DNA of 64,000 nucleotides. It comes from Micavibrio sp. UBA6147. GTDB lineage: Bacteria; Pseudomonadota; Alphaproteobacteria; Micavibrionales; UBA1664. The stretch lies in the NCBI GenBank assembly GCA_002423185.1, contig DIUX01000001.1, positions 268,050 to 332,049 of the forward strand, given 5' to 3'. The notes below the pieces were generated by a model. That model was not told the origin of the DNA and made no database searches. It saw only the letters and a program-made list of their open reading frames with translations. Numbering within the stretch: the stretch's first letter is position 1; each line of letters begins with the position of its first letter. A program made the position numbers and the translations under genes. Below, one piece after another: positions 26,477 to 35,230 of this stretch.

Positions 26477-27442
26477 ATGACTGCATTTTTGCCCCGTTCC
26501 CGCAAACCGATCCTGACTGGACTGGCCTGTGCGGCGCTTGTTTTGGGGGCGGGCGGCTTGGCCTCTTGTACGGGCGGCGACAGTAACAAAAAACACCGCG
26601 CCCCCGTGGTGCAAATGGGGCTGAAGGGAAGCTCGGCGGGCGTCGCCACAGTGCTTAAAGACGACACAGTATGGCTGATTGCCCAGCGTTATAACCTGCC
26701 GATGCGGGATATTATATACCTCAACAAGCTGCGCTCGCCTTTCGTGATTCATGAAGGCCAGCGCTTGCAACTCCCGCCGCCGCGTGAATACACGGTGCGC
26801 AGCGGCGATACCTTGTATGAAATATCGCGCATGTTCCAAACCGACATGAACTCGGTTGCCCGTTTGAACCGGATGAAATCCCCCTATACCATCATTGCGG
26901 GGCAAGTCCTGCGGATGCCATCGCCGAGCCTTGGCAACGCGCAATATGCGGCGGTGTTGAAGCCGCCCTCAAAACCGTTCCCATCTTCATCTTTGTCTGG
27001 TGTCAGGCCATCGGCAAAACCCGCGCCGTCCGCCTATAACAAATCCATCAACCTTCCGAACCGTTCGGAAAAGTCGAAATTCTTTTTGCCGGTGGAGGGG
27101 AATATTTTGTCAGGCTACGGGCCGAAGGCGGGCGGGCTTCATAATGACGGCATCAACATTGCCGCCCCGCGCGGCACATCCGTTCGTGCCGCTGAAAACG
27201 GCGTCGTGGCCTATGTCGGGGCGGATATCGAAGGTTTCGGAAACCTCATCTTGGTGCGCCATGCCGACCGCTACATGACCGCCTACGCGCATCTGAGCGA
27301 CACCATCGTCAAGCGCGGCGATGTGGTTGAGCGCGCGCAAATCATCGGCAAAGTCGGCGCCACAGGCAATGTCGACCAGCCTCAGCTCCACTTCGAAATC
27401 CGTCGCGGCACCAAAGCCCTCGACCCCAAATCCTATTTATGA
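26477..27442 (+). CDS. nlpD: NlpD-like LysM/LytM lipoprotein
   Basis: A 321-residue envelope lipoprotein: lipobox LASC with Cys31, two LysM peptidoglycan-binding modules (about residues 57-100 and 105-150), a linker, and a LytM/M23 domain (about 205-321). The zinc ligands look degenerate: HNDGIN in place of HxxxD, and QLH in place of HxH. This points to a cell-wall amidase activator rather than an active endopeptidase, as known for NlpD and EnvC. Downstream of pcm; convergent with the ATPase gene. Confidence 0.9.
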   Translation: MTAFLPRSRKPILTGLACAALVLGAGGLASCTGGDSNKKHRAPVVQMGLKGSSAGVATVLKDDTVWLIAQRYNLPMRDIIYLNKLRSPFVIHEGQRLQLPPPREYTVRSGDTLYEISRMFQTDMNSVARLNRMKSPYTIIAGQVLRMPSPSLGNAQYAAVLKPPSKPFPSSSLSGVRPSAKPAPSAYNKSINLPNRSEKSKFFLPVEGNILSGYGPKAGGLHNDGINIAAPRGTSVRAAENGVVAYVGADIEGFGNLILVRHADRYMTAYAHLSDTIVKRGDVVERAQIIGKVGATGNVDQPQLHFEIRRGTKALDPKSYL

Positions 27443-27469
27443 ATTGTCTTCGTCTGAGAGGCTGTGTTT

Positions 27470-28330
27470 TTAGCGCACGGACTGAATGAATTGCCATGCC
27501 ACACGGCCTGAGAATCCGCCGCGCTCCGCCGCCCATTCCAAGGCTTCGCGGACAAGGGTTTGCCCGCTTTTTTTATCCGCCAGCGCGAAATACACGGCAT
27601 AGCTTTCAACCATCGCCAGATACTGATCCTGTGTCACCGGATGAAACCCGATCCACAGGCCGAAACGGTCGGACAGGGCGATATGCTCGTCCTGCGCTTC
27701 GCGGCTGTGAATCGCGGCGCGGGCTTCGTTTTCCGTCATTTCGCGGGGGATAAGGTGGCGGCGGTTGGATGTTGCATATAAAACGGCATTGTCCGGCTTG
27801 CTGTCCAGCCCTCCGTCCAAAAGGGTTTTCAAGGCTTTGCCAAGCCCGTCATCGGCCTGAAACGATAGATCGTCACAAAACACGATAAACCGTTTATCCG
27901 CATGGCGGCGGATCAGGGCGGCGAGGGCGGGAAGGCTCCATAAATCATCGCGCGCTATCTCCACAATCACCAAATCGGGGTGGTGAGGCCGTAAATCCGC
28001 GACCACAGCCTTGACCAAGGCGCTTTTGCCGCATCCGCGCGCGCCCCACAGCAAGGCACTATTCGCGGGCTTGCCCTTTGCAAAGCGTTCGGTGTTGTCA
28101 TAAAGGCGCTGTTTTTGCCCCGCAATCCCGATCAGGCACGATAAAGGCAGTGGCGCAAAGCTATCCACAGCTTTCAAACACTCCTCCATCCCATCCCACG
28201 CAAAGGCGCAATGCGTGTCAAAACGCGGCGCATTCCCTCGCTCAACCGCGGAATCGCCGTGTTTTTTCTCCAGCACTGCCGCTATGCGGGCTAAGTGTCG
28301 GACGATCTGTCTATCGCTTTGGCTTGGCAT
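27470..28330 (-). CDS. DUF815-type AAA ATPase
   Basis: A 286-residue P-loop ATPase of the DUF815 kind. Walker A is LWGARGCGKSALVKAV, Walker B is FIVFCDDLSF, and YATSNRRHLIPREM, AIHSREAQDEHIALSDRFGL and WIGFHPVTQDQYLAMV follow the family pattern. The start was set at the ATG at 28330 (MPSQSDRQIV); the frame stays open 70 codons upstream but those codons lack family similarity. In alphaproteobacteria this gene commonly sits beside yajC-secDF; here it is divergent from yajC. Biological role unknown. Confidence 0.88.
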   Translation of the reverse strand: MPSQSDRQIVRHLARIAAVLEKKHGDSAVERGNAPRFDTHCAFAWDGMEECLKAVDSFAPLPLSCLIGIAGQKQRLYDNTERFAKGKPANSALLWGARGCGKSALVKAVVADLRPHHPDLVIVEIARDDLWSLPALAALIRRHADKRFIVFCDDLSFQADDGLGKALKTLLDGGLDSKPDNAVLYATSNRRHLIPREMTENEARAAIHSREAQDEHIALSDRFGLWIGFHPVTQDQYLAMVESYAVYFALADKKSGQTLVREALEWAAERGGFSGRVAWQFIQSVR

Positions 28331-28402
28331 AATATCGCACCATCTTGTCTTTCTGTTCTGAGTGGTTATAGTCACTGCTCGGAAATGAATCAATTGTCGG
28401 TA

Positions 28403-28441
28403 TTGTTGTCTGTTGTCCGGACAAACAATATCAGACAACAA
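28403..28441. repeat. nested palindromes upstream of yajC
   Basis: A perfect ten-base inverted repeat (TTGTTGTCTG at 28403-28412, CAGACAACAA at 28432-28441) encloses a perfect 12-base palindrome (TTGTCCGGACAA, 28413-28424). It lies 27 bases before the yajC start and could be an operator or an mRNA hairpin. Confidence 0.6.
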
Positions 28442-28467
28442 CAAACAAACAAGAAAAGGTGCATCAT

Positions 28468-28869
28468 ATGATCTCCCTTGCTCACGCTGCCGAAGCTGGC
28501 ACAGCCTCAGTTGCTGGCGCTCCGACAACCTCGGATACATTTATGTTCAATATCGGCATGATTGCCGTGTTGTTTGTCCTGTTCTACATCATCCTCATTC
28601 GCCCCCAACAAAAGCGAATCAAGGAACAACAAACAATGTTGGACGGCCTGAAAAAAGGCGACCGCGTTGTGACCGCTGGCGGTTTGATCGGCAAAATTTC
28701 CAAGCTCACCAATGACCGCGAAGTAGAGGTTGACCTCGGCGCGGTGAAGGTGACGGCGCTACGCTACACGCTCCAGATTGATGCCGGCGACACCACTGGC
28801 CTTGCCAAACCGGAAAAATCCGACAAAAAAGCGGATAAAGCAGACGGCAAAGACGATAAAGCGGCCTAA
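28468..28869 (+). CDS. yajC: Sec translocase accessory subunit YajC
   Basis: A 133-residue protein with a single membrane helix (about 25-45) followed by the YajC signature IRPQQKRIKEQQTMLDGL and GDRVVTAGGLIGKI. The Lys/Asp-rich C-terminal tail is typical. YajC joins SecDF on the SecYEG translocon. The ATG at 28468 was chosen because AAAAGG lies eight bases upstream; an in-frame GTG at 28459 is less likely. It heads yajC-secD-secF. Confidence 0.96.
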   Translation: MISLAHAAEAGTASVAGAPTTSDTFMFNIGMIAVLFVLFYIILIRPQQKRIKEQQTMLDGLKKGDRVVTAGGLIGKISKLTNDREVEVDLGAVKVTALRYTLQIDAGDTTGLAKPEKSDKKADKADGKDDKAA

Positions 28870-28938
28870 GACGGATTTGCGTCTGCGCCCTTGATTTTTA
28901 CGCAAGACATTTTCACTCAAGACTAAGGTTCGAAACCG

Positions 28939-30510
28939 ATGGTTAAAATTTCACGTTTCAAAGCTCTGTTCATCATGCTGGTCTGTGTGTTCGGTATGGC
29001 CTATGCCGCCCCGAACGTCCTCAGCCCATCCGCAAAATCATGGATGCAACAGACATTGCCATCTTGGTTGCCGAGCAAGACGGTCAATCTCGGCCTCGAC
29101 TTGCGGGGCGGGGCGCATATTTTGCTCAGCGTGGATTTACCAACTGTTTTCCGTGATCATGCCGATAATTTGATGGATGCCATTCGTCCGGCAATGCGCG
29201 AGGGGAAAATAGGCTTTACCAATATCCGCATGACTGCGGACTATGGAATTGTTGTCACCCTGCGCGATACGGCAGATGGCGAACAAGCCCGCAAAATCAT
29301 TCGCACCCTTGACCCGACCTTGATTGTTGAATCGGGGCAAGATGGCGCGATTAACGCCTCTATGACCGAGAGTGCGAAAAACGAGCTTAGAAATCAGGCG
29401 ATTTCTCAATCCATCGAAATCATCCGCCGCCGCATTGACGAAACCGGCACGCGTGAACCGATGATCCAGCGTCAGGGCGAGAGCCGTATTTTGGTTCAGC
29501 TCCCCGGCGTTGACGACCCCTCCCGCGTGAAGGAATTGATAGGCAAGACAGCGAAACTGGGTTTCCATCTTGTTGACGAGCGTTCAACCAGCCTCCAGCG
29601 TTCGCGCCCCGGCGCGATGCTCTTGCCGATGCAAGACGACGAAGCCCGCAAATTCGGCGTTGAAAAACGCCCGATGATCAGCGGCGAGATGTTGCAATCG
29701 GCACAGCCATCCTTCCAAGACGGGATGCCGGTGGTGAGTTTCCGCCTCGACGCCCTCGGGTCAAAGCGTTTTTGTGACGTGAGCCGTAAAAACGTCGGTC
29801 GCCCTTTCGCCATTGTTCTCGACGAAAAAATCATCAGCGCCCCTGTCCTGCGTGAACCGATTTGCGGCGGTCAAGGCCAGATCAGCGGCGGTTTTACCGT
29901 ACAGGAAGCGAATGACTTGTCGATTTTGCTCCGTGCAGGGGCTTTGCCCGCACCCTTGACGATTGCCGAGGAACGCACCGTCGGGCCGAGCCTTGGCGCC
30001 GATTCCGTGGAAGCGGGCAAAAAAGCCAGTGTTTTGGCATTGGGCGCCGTGGTTATCTTTGTGATGATGGCCTATGGTTTATTCGGGGTGTTTGCCTGTA
30101 TTGCACTGATTTTTAACGTATGTTTGATTTTTGCTCTGTTGTCTTTACTTCAAGCGACACTGACACTCCCCGGTATTGCCGGTATTGTTTTGACCATCGG
30201 GATGGCAGTTGATGCTAACGTGTTGGTCTTTGAGCGTATCCGCGAGGAATATCTGTCGGGGCGAAGCCTTATGTCTGCTATTGATGCAGGATACAGCCGC
30301 GCCATGTCGACGATTACCGACGCCAACATCACGACCTTGATTTCAGCGGCCTTGCTCTATTCCTTCGGCACAGGCCCGATCAAGGGGTTTGCCGTGACAT
30401 TGGCAATCGGGATTATGACGTCGTTGTTCTCGGCCATTATGGTCACGCGTTTGATGGTTGTGACGTGGCTCCATACTGGCGAACGCAAGACAAACCTGCC
30501 GATGGCCTAG
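28939..30510 (+). CDS. secD: Protein translocase subunit SecD
   Basis: A 523-residue RND-type membrane protein that, with SecF, uses the proton gradient to help pull preproteins across the inner membrane. Features are an N-terminal helix, the GLDLRGGAHILL motif (about 53-64), a large periplasmic P1 domain, and C-terminal helices with TIGMAVDANVLVFERIREE, which carries the conserved Asp used in proton movement. Length is typical for alphaproteobacteria. AAGG lies just upstream of the ATG. Confidence 0.97.
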   Translation: MVKISRFKALFIMLVCVFGMAYAAPNVLSPSAKSWMQQTLPSWLPSKTVNLGLDLRGGAHILLSVDLPTVFRDHADNLMDAIRPAMREGKIGFTNIRMTADYGIVVTLRDTADGEQARKIIRTLDPTLIVESGQDGAINASMTESAKNELRNQAISQSIEIIRRRIDETGTREPMIQRQGESRILVQLPGVDDPSRVKELIGKTAKLGFHLVDERSTSLQRSRPGAMLLPMQDDEARKFGVEKRPMISGEMLQSAQPSFQDGMPVVSFRLDALGSKRFCDVSRKNVGRPFAIVLDEKIISAPVLREPICGGQGQISGGFTVQEANDLSILLRAGALPAPLTIAEERTVGPSLGADSVEAGKKASVLALGAVVIFVMMAYGLFGVFACIALIFNVCLIFALLSLLQATLTLPGIAGIVLTIGMAVDANVLVFERIREEYLSGRSLMSAIDAGYSRAMSTITDANITTLISAALLYSFGTGPIKGFAVTLAIGIMTSLFSAIMVTRLMVVTWLHTGERKTNLPMA

Positions 30511-30573
30511 GCCGTTTGCGCAGAATTGATGATAACAAACAAAGAATAAAACCACCTATTAGGATGACGCGCC

Positions 30574-31566
30574 ATGTTTAACGGTATCAGGCTGATCAAA
30601 GAAAACACCAATATCGGGTTTGTCCGGCATCGGATTTTTTCTTTCGTCGTATTCGGAATTATTATTCTTGGCTCGCTCAGCCTTATTATGGGGCGCGGTT
30701 TGAATTTTGGCATTGATTTTACCGGCGGGATGCTGGTGGAAGTACGGTTTGAAAATCCGCCCCCGATTGCTGAGCTGCGCTCTAAACTCAATGCCATTGA
30801 TATGGGCAGTGTGTCGATTCAGGAATTTGGCACGGCCAACGACTTCTTGATCCGTTTCCCGCAACAAGGCGAAACCGAACAAGCGGTATTGGAAGCTAAG
30901 GTTAAAACCGTTCTTGAGGGCTTTACCAAGGCACCTGAAATGGCGTTGCCAGGGGCGGAGGCCGCGGTGAACAAAGAGGCCATTGAATATCGCCGTTTTG
31001 AATTCGTTGGCCCCCAAGTCGGCAGTGAGTTGATCGAAGCCGGTATTTTGGCGATTGTCTTGTCGATCGGCGGGATTTTGGCCTATGTGTCCTTCCGCTT
31101 TGAATGGCAATTCGGGATTGCGGCGGTTGTCGCGCTCATCCACGATGCGCTTGGCACGATTGCCCTGTTTTCACTGACCCAGATGGAATTCAATCTGGCG
31201 ACCGTGGCGGCGGTGTTGCTGGTGGCGGGCTATTCAATCAACGATACCGTGGTGGTGTTTGACCGTATTCGTGAGAACTTGCGCAAATTCAAGCGCCGCC
31301 CGATGGTTGAGGTTCTTGATCTGTCGATCAATGAAACCCTGTCCAGAACGATTTTGACCTCTTTGACAACGGTGGTCGCGCTGGTGGCGCTGTGGGTTTT
31401 TGGCGGCGAGGTTATCCAAGGCTTTGTCGTGGCGTTGGTGTTCGGGATTGTGATCGGAACCCATTCGTCCATTTTTGTGGCGTCCCCGATTTTGCTTTAT
31501 CTCGGCCTGCGCGCCAAAGACGTTGCCGCACCCGGTGAGATTGAAGCTGAGGATAAGTTGATTTAA
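30574..31566 (+). CDS. secF: Protein translocase subunit SecF
   Basis: A 330-residue partner of SecD with the FGIDFTGGMLVEVRF motif near residue 50, and YSINDTVVVFDRIRENL in the helix region, the conserved Asp-containing signature. AGGA sits nine bases before the ATG. A strong terminator follows the stop by about 50 bases, ending the yajC-secD-secF unit. Confidence 0.97.
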   Translation: MFNGIRLIKENTNIGFVRHRIFSFVVFGIIILGSLSLIMGRGLNFGIDFTGGMLVEVRFENPPPIAELRSKLNAIDMGSVSIQEFGTANDFLIRFPQQGETEQAVLEAKVKTVLEGFTKAPEMALPGAEAAVNKEAIEYRRFEFVGPQVGSELIEAGILAIVLSIGGILAYVSFRFEWQFGIAAVVALIHDALGTIALFSLTQMEFNLATVAAVLLVAGYSINDTVVVFDRIRENLRKFKRRPMVEVLDLSINETLSRTILTSLTTVVALVALWVFGGEVIQGFVVALVFGIVIGTHSSIFVASPILLYLGLRAKDVAAPGEIEAEDKLI

Positions 31567-31616
31567 CAATAGAGCGCGTGAGGGGCTCCATTGCCCTTCA
31601 CCAAAGCGATTTTAAG

Positions 31617-31649
31617 AACGGCGTGCCGATATTTGCACGCCGTTTTTTT
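31617..31649 (+). terminator. intrinsic terminator of yajC-secDF
   Basis: A perfect ten-pair stem (AACGGCGTGC / GCACGCCGTT) with an eight-base loop, ending in seven T. Confidence 0.92.
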
Positions 31650-31659
31650 ATGGTTTTGT

Positions 31660-33093
31660 TTATGGCTTGCTATAGGCGGGTTTGCGCATCGTCACCAATT
31701 CTTCGGCAGAGGTCGGGTGGATGCCGATGGTGCGGTCAAAATCGGCTTTGGTCGCGCCCGCCACAACCGCAACGGCAAACCCTTGTAAGATTTCCGGCAC
31801 ATCAAGGCCGATCATGTGAATCCCCAGAATCTTGTCCGTTTTGTGATCGACAATAATTTTCATCACGGTTTTGTCGCCGCCCCCTGCAAGGCTGTATTTC
31901 ATCGGGCTAAAGGTTGATTTGTACACATCAATGCTGTGTCCTTTGGCGAGGGCTTGTTCCTCCGTCATGCCGATCGTGCCGATGGCGGGGTCTGAGAATA
32001 CGGCGCTGGGGATCGTGCTGTAATCAAGCGCTTTCCGTGTCATGCCGCCGAAGAGTGTATCGGCAAGAAAATGCCCCTCCGCTAGGGCAACGGGGGTTAA
32101 GGCCACCCGCCCGATAATGTCGCCGACGGCGTGAATATGCGGCACATTGGTTTGGTATTGCCCGTTCACGGGGATCGTGCCGTTCGGCGCGGTCGCCACC
32201 CCCGCCTTGGCAAGGTCAAGCGCATCAACCGCGGGGTCGCGCCCGATTGCCGCCATCACGAGGGCGGTGTTAAGAACCGATCCATCCGTCATCGCCACAT
32301 CATAATCGCCGGCGGCGGTTTTGGTGATGGAATCAATATCGGTGTTAAAGCGCAGCGTGATGCCTTTTTTGGCCATCGTATCTTTCAAGGACTGGGCAAT
32401 GTCCCTGTCAAAGCCGCGCAGGAATAAATCCCCCCGATACACCAAGGTGACATCAGACCCCAAATTGTGAAAAATATGGGCAAACTCAACCGCGATATAT
32501 CCGCCGCCGCAAATCACAACGGATTTGGGCAGATCAGGCAGGTAAAACGCATCATCCGACACAATCGCGTGCTCGCCGCCCTTGACAGGCAGGGCGCGGG
32601 GCTTGCCCCCTGTGGCGATCAAGATATGCTTCGCCGTCACGATGTCTTGGCCGATTTTCAACGTATGCGGATCAACAAAGGCGGCATAATCGTTAAAGAT
32701 TTTCACACCGGCATTGGTCAATAAAGACTCATAAATACCGTTCAGGCGTTTGATCTCTTTGTCTTTATTGGCGATCAAGGTTTTCCAGTTAAAGCTTGGC
32801 GTGCCAGCGCTCCAGCCATATCCGGCGGATGTTTCGAAATCCAGCCGAAAATCGGCGGCATAGGCGAGGAGCTTTTTCGGAACGCACCCGACATTCACGC
32901 ATGTTCCGCCGTAAAAACGCCCCTCGGCAATCCCCACCTTCGCGCCATGTGCGGCGGCAATGCGGGACGACCGTACGCCGCCAGACCCAGCCCCAATGAC
33001 AAAATAATCGAAATCATATTTCGCCGATGCCCGTGCGGGGGTAGAGGCGGATTTGCTGTCAGTCTTACTGGCGGGGAGATTTTCTGCGGTCAT
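31660..33093 (-). CDS. gor: Glutathione-disulfide reductase
   Basis: A 477-residue FAD enzyme that reduces oxidised glutathione with NADPH. The FAD loop is FVIGAGSGGVRSSR (31-44), the redox pair is GTCVNVGCVPKK (C65 and C70), the second nucleotide loop is VICGGGYIAVEFA, and the C-terminal HPTSAEELVTMR contains the active-site His. The start was set at 33093; upstream codons add nothing family-like. A Ser/Ala-rich N-terminal extension of about 25 residues precedes the first strand. The gene is convergent with secF. Confidence 0.94.
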   Translation of the reverse strand: MTAENLPASKTDSKSASTPARASAKYDFDYFVIGAGSGGVRSSRIAAAHGAKVGIAEGRFYGGTCVNVGCVPKKLLAYAADFRLDFETSAGYGWSAGTPSFNWKTLIANKDKEIKRLNGIYESLLTNAGVKIFNDYAAFVDPHTLKIGQDIVTAKHILIATGGKPRALPVKGGEHAIVSDDAFYLPDLPKSVVICGGGYIAVEFAHIFHNLGSDVTLVYRGDLFLRGFDRDIAQSLKDTMAKKGITLRFNTDIDSITKTAAGDYDVAMTDGSVLNTALVMAAIGRDPAVDALDLAKAGVATAPNGTIPVNGQYQTNVPHIHAVGDIIGRVALTPVALAEGHFLADTLFGGMTRKALDYSTIPSAVFSDPAIGTIGMTEEQALAKGHSIDVYKSTFSPMKYSLAGGGDKTVMKIIVDHKTDKILGIHMIGLDVPEILQGFAVAVVAGATKADFDRTIGIHPTSAEELVTMRKPAYSKP

Positions 33094-33180
33094 GGACAAG
33101 CCTTTGTCTGAAGGGTAGGGAGGTATCAATGTTCCCCTATATCTATCGCCCCGTGCCGCATATGTCAAAACATTGACGCC

Positions 33181-34062
33181 CTAAAGGTCACGCCAGCGGC
33201 GGTGCAGCCATAACCATTGTTCGGGATGTTGTTCAATCCAGCCTTCCAAGAGGCGATGGTAATCCGCCACAATATCCTCATGCGTCCGCTCATTCCCTTG
33301 CACGTCGTTCAAGGGGATAGGGTCGCACAGCTCAATATCAAAATCTGTTCCGTTCTTGCGGATAATCCGTCCGGGGATGACGGGGCAATCATAGCGCCGC
33401 GCCAAGTCAATAAACATGGTCGATGTCCGCGCCGTCATGCCGAAAAACAAGCTGTCGATGCCTTCGTTATATTTTTGGTCAATCAACATGGCGATGTTTT
33501 CATTCGCCTGAAGGGCTTTGACAACAAGGATCGAGCCGCGCTTTGATTTTGGAAACAAACTGATCCTGCCGCCGAATGAGCGATAATCCTCAAGCAATTT
33601 GGCGGTATAGGGGTTATTGGGGCGGCGGTAAATCGAATGGGCGGTAATCCCGTGGCACAGCAAAAATGCGGGGGCGAGCTCCCAGTTTCCAATATGGGCG
33701 CTCAAAAACATGATCGGAGTTTGGCGCGTGTGCATGGCGGCAAGTTTTTCGGCGTGTTTGCCTTCTATGGTCTGGTGAATGGTTTTGGCAATGCGCTCCA
33801 AATGCGGGTATTCCGCCATCACACGCCCCAGATTATCCCACATTCCGATCACGATCTGGGCGGCCTCGGCCTCGGTTTTATGGGGCAGCGCGGCACGAAT
33901 ATGGCGCATCGCCTTACGCGAGGCCGCAAGCCTAGGCCCCACTGAACGGCCAATAAACCCGCCAATATTGGACGCCATCTTCCACGGCATCAAACGGAAA
34001 AACCAGCACAGCAAAAACAGCAAAACATATTCAAGGCGGTATCGAATGGATTTTTTCATCAC
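33181..34062 (-). CDS. lpxL: Lipid A late acyltransferase (LpxL/HtrB-type)
   Basis: A 293-residue inner-membrane acyltransferase adding a secondary acyl chain to lipid A. It has an N-terminal helix, the catalytic HX4E motif in FLSAHIGNWE, and the family segments YRRPNNPY and AMLIDQKYNEGIDSLFFG. The ATG overlaps the lpxK stop by four bases, so it is the third gene of a waaA-lpxK-lpxL operon. Chain specificity (LpxL versus LpxM) is not resolved from sequence. Confidence 0.88.
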   Translation of the reverse strand: MMKKSIRYRLEYVLLFLLCWFFRLMPWKMASNIGGFIGRSVGPRLAASRKAMRHIRAALPHKTEAEAAQIVIGMWDNLGRVMAEYPHLERIAKTIHQTIEGKHAEKLAAMHTRQTPIMFLSAHIGNWELAPAFLLCHGITAHSIYRRPNNPYTAKLLEDYRSFGGRISLFPKSKRGSILVVKALQANENIAMLIDQKYNEGIDSLFFGMTARTSTMFIDLARRYDCPVIPGRIIRKNGTDFDIELCDPIPLNDVQGNERTHEDIVADYHRLLEGWIEQHPEQWLWLHRRWRDL

Positions 34063-35192
34063 GCAACGCCCTCCTTCCGTTTGTTGTCGTGCTTGTTTTT
34101 ATTCGTGCGGATACGCGCCATCGCGCTTTCCAAAAACGCAAGAAAATCGGGCTGCGCAGAATGAGCAGGCGGGGCGGCAAAACGAAGCCGAACCGGCAAA
34201 ACCCCGATTTTGCGAGCCATGTTCTCATCCGCAATGCGCGCGTGGTCTTTTTCCGTGGTCATCAATCGGGCTCCGGCATTTTTCGCACGCTGCAAAAGTC
34301 CGTCCAAATCATTCCGCGTATAGGCATAGTGATCCGGAAAATCAACGCTGTCGGCAAGCACATATCCAGCTTGGCGCAGGCTGTCATAAAATTTCTGTGG
34401 CCGCGCAATCCCCGCAAAGGCGAGGATGGGGGTGTCGGGGGAGGCAATCTTATCGGACTCGACTTCAAGCGCCGACTGCCAGACGGGTTTGTCGGTCGCA
34501 ACGGCAAAGGGCGTGCCGAGAGAATGGCCGATCACCACATATCCATCCACCCGCGTATTCAGGCTCCCAATCCCCTCCCGCAACGGTCCTGCTGGTAGGG
34601 TAAACCCATTGCCAAACCCATAGGCCGCATCAACAACGCAGAGGGAAAGATCAGGCCGCAATGACGGGTTTTGCAGTCCGTCATCCATAATGATGCAATC
34701 AAACCCCTGCGCCTGCGCAAACGCAACGCCGTCGGCGCGGTTATGGCTGAGGATGACGGGGTATCCTTTGCGGGCAACCATCATGGCCTCATCACCGATG
34801 TGATCGGCGCTGTATTCCGCGGCTTGTGACGGAGCGATAAAGAGCGGTCCGCGCAGCTTTGCTTTGTACCCCTTCAAAAAAATAACCGGATTTTGCGCCA
34901 AGCCATGCTGGACAACCGCATGATATATGGCGAGGGTGCATGGAGTCTTGCCCGCACCGCCCGCAACCGCATTGCCGATACAGATCAAGGGAATATCCAA
35001 AGATACAGGCCGCGCAAAGAGGCGGTTCAGTGTATATCCGGCGCGGTAGACAAGGCTGAGCGGCCACAGCGCAACCGCAAGCAACCGCGCCAATGGCGGC
35101 GCGCCGGAAGACCAAAAACGGGGTTTGACCAATGGAATCATGCGGTGCGAAGAAATCCTTGGGGCGCGGGGCGCTGTTTGGCGGCGGCTCAT
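34059..35192 (-). CDS. lpxK: Tetraacyldisaccharide 4'-kinase
   Basis: A 377-residue kinase that phosphorylates the 4' position of the lipid A disaccharide. The P-loop-like AVAGGAGKTPCTLAI, the LSHNRADGVAFA region and DCIIMDDGLQNPSLRPDLS are family signatures. An alternative start at Met18 (MIPLVKPRFW, 35141) begins with the usual family N-terminus and has AAGGA upstream, though 14 bases away. It lies 38 bases after waaA and overlaps the acyltransferase gene. Confidence 0.93.
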   Translation of the reverse strand: MSRRQTAPRAPRISSHRMIPLVKPRFWSSGAPPLARLLAVALWPLSLVYRAGYTLNRLFARPVSLDIPLICIGNAVAGGAGKTPCTLAIYHAVVQHGLAQNPVIFLKGYKAKLRGPLFIAPSQAAEYSADHIGDEAMMVARKGYPVILSHNRADGVAFAQAQGFDCIIMDDGLQNPSLRPDLSLCVVDAAYGFGNGFTLPAGPLREGIGSLNTRVDGYVVIGHSLGTPFAVATDKPVWQSALEVESDKIASPDTPILAFAGIARPQKFYDSLRQAGYVLADSVDFPDHYAYTRNDLDGLLQRAKNAGARLMTTEKDHARIADENMARKIGVLPVRLRFAAPPAHSAQPDFLAFLESAMARIRTNKNKHDNKRKEGVA

Positions 35193-35230
35193 TCTATGAA
35201 GCGCTCTATGAAAAAACTAAGACATGTTAA

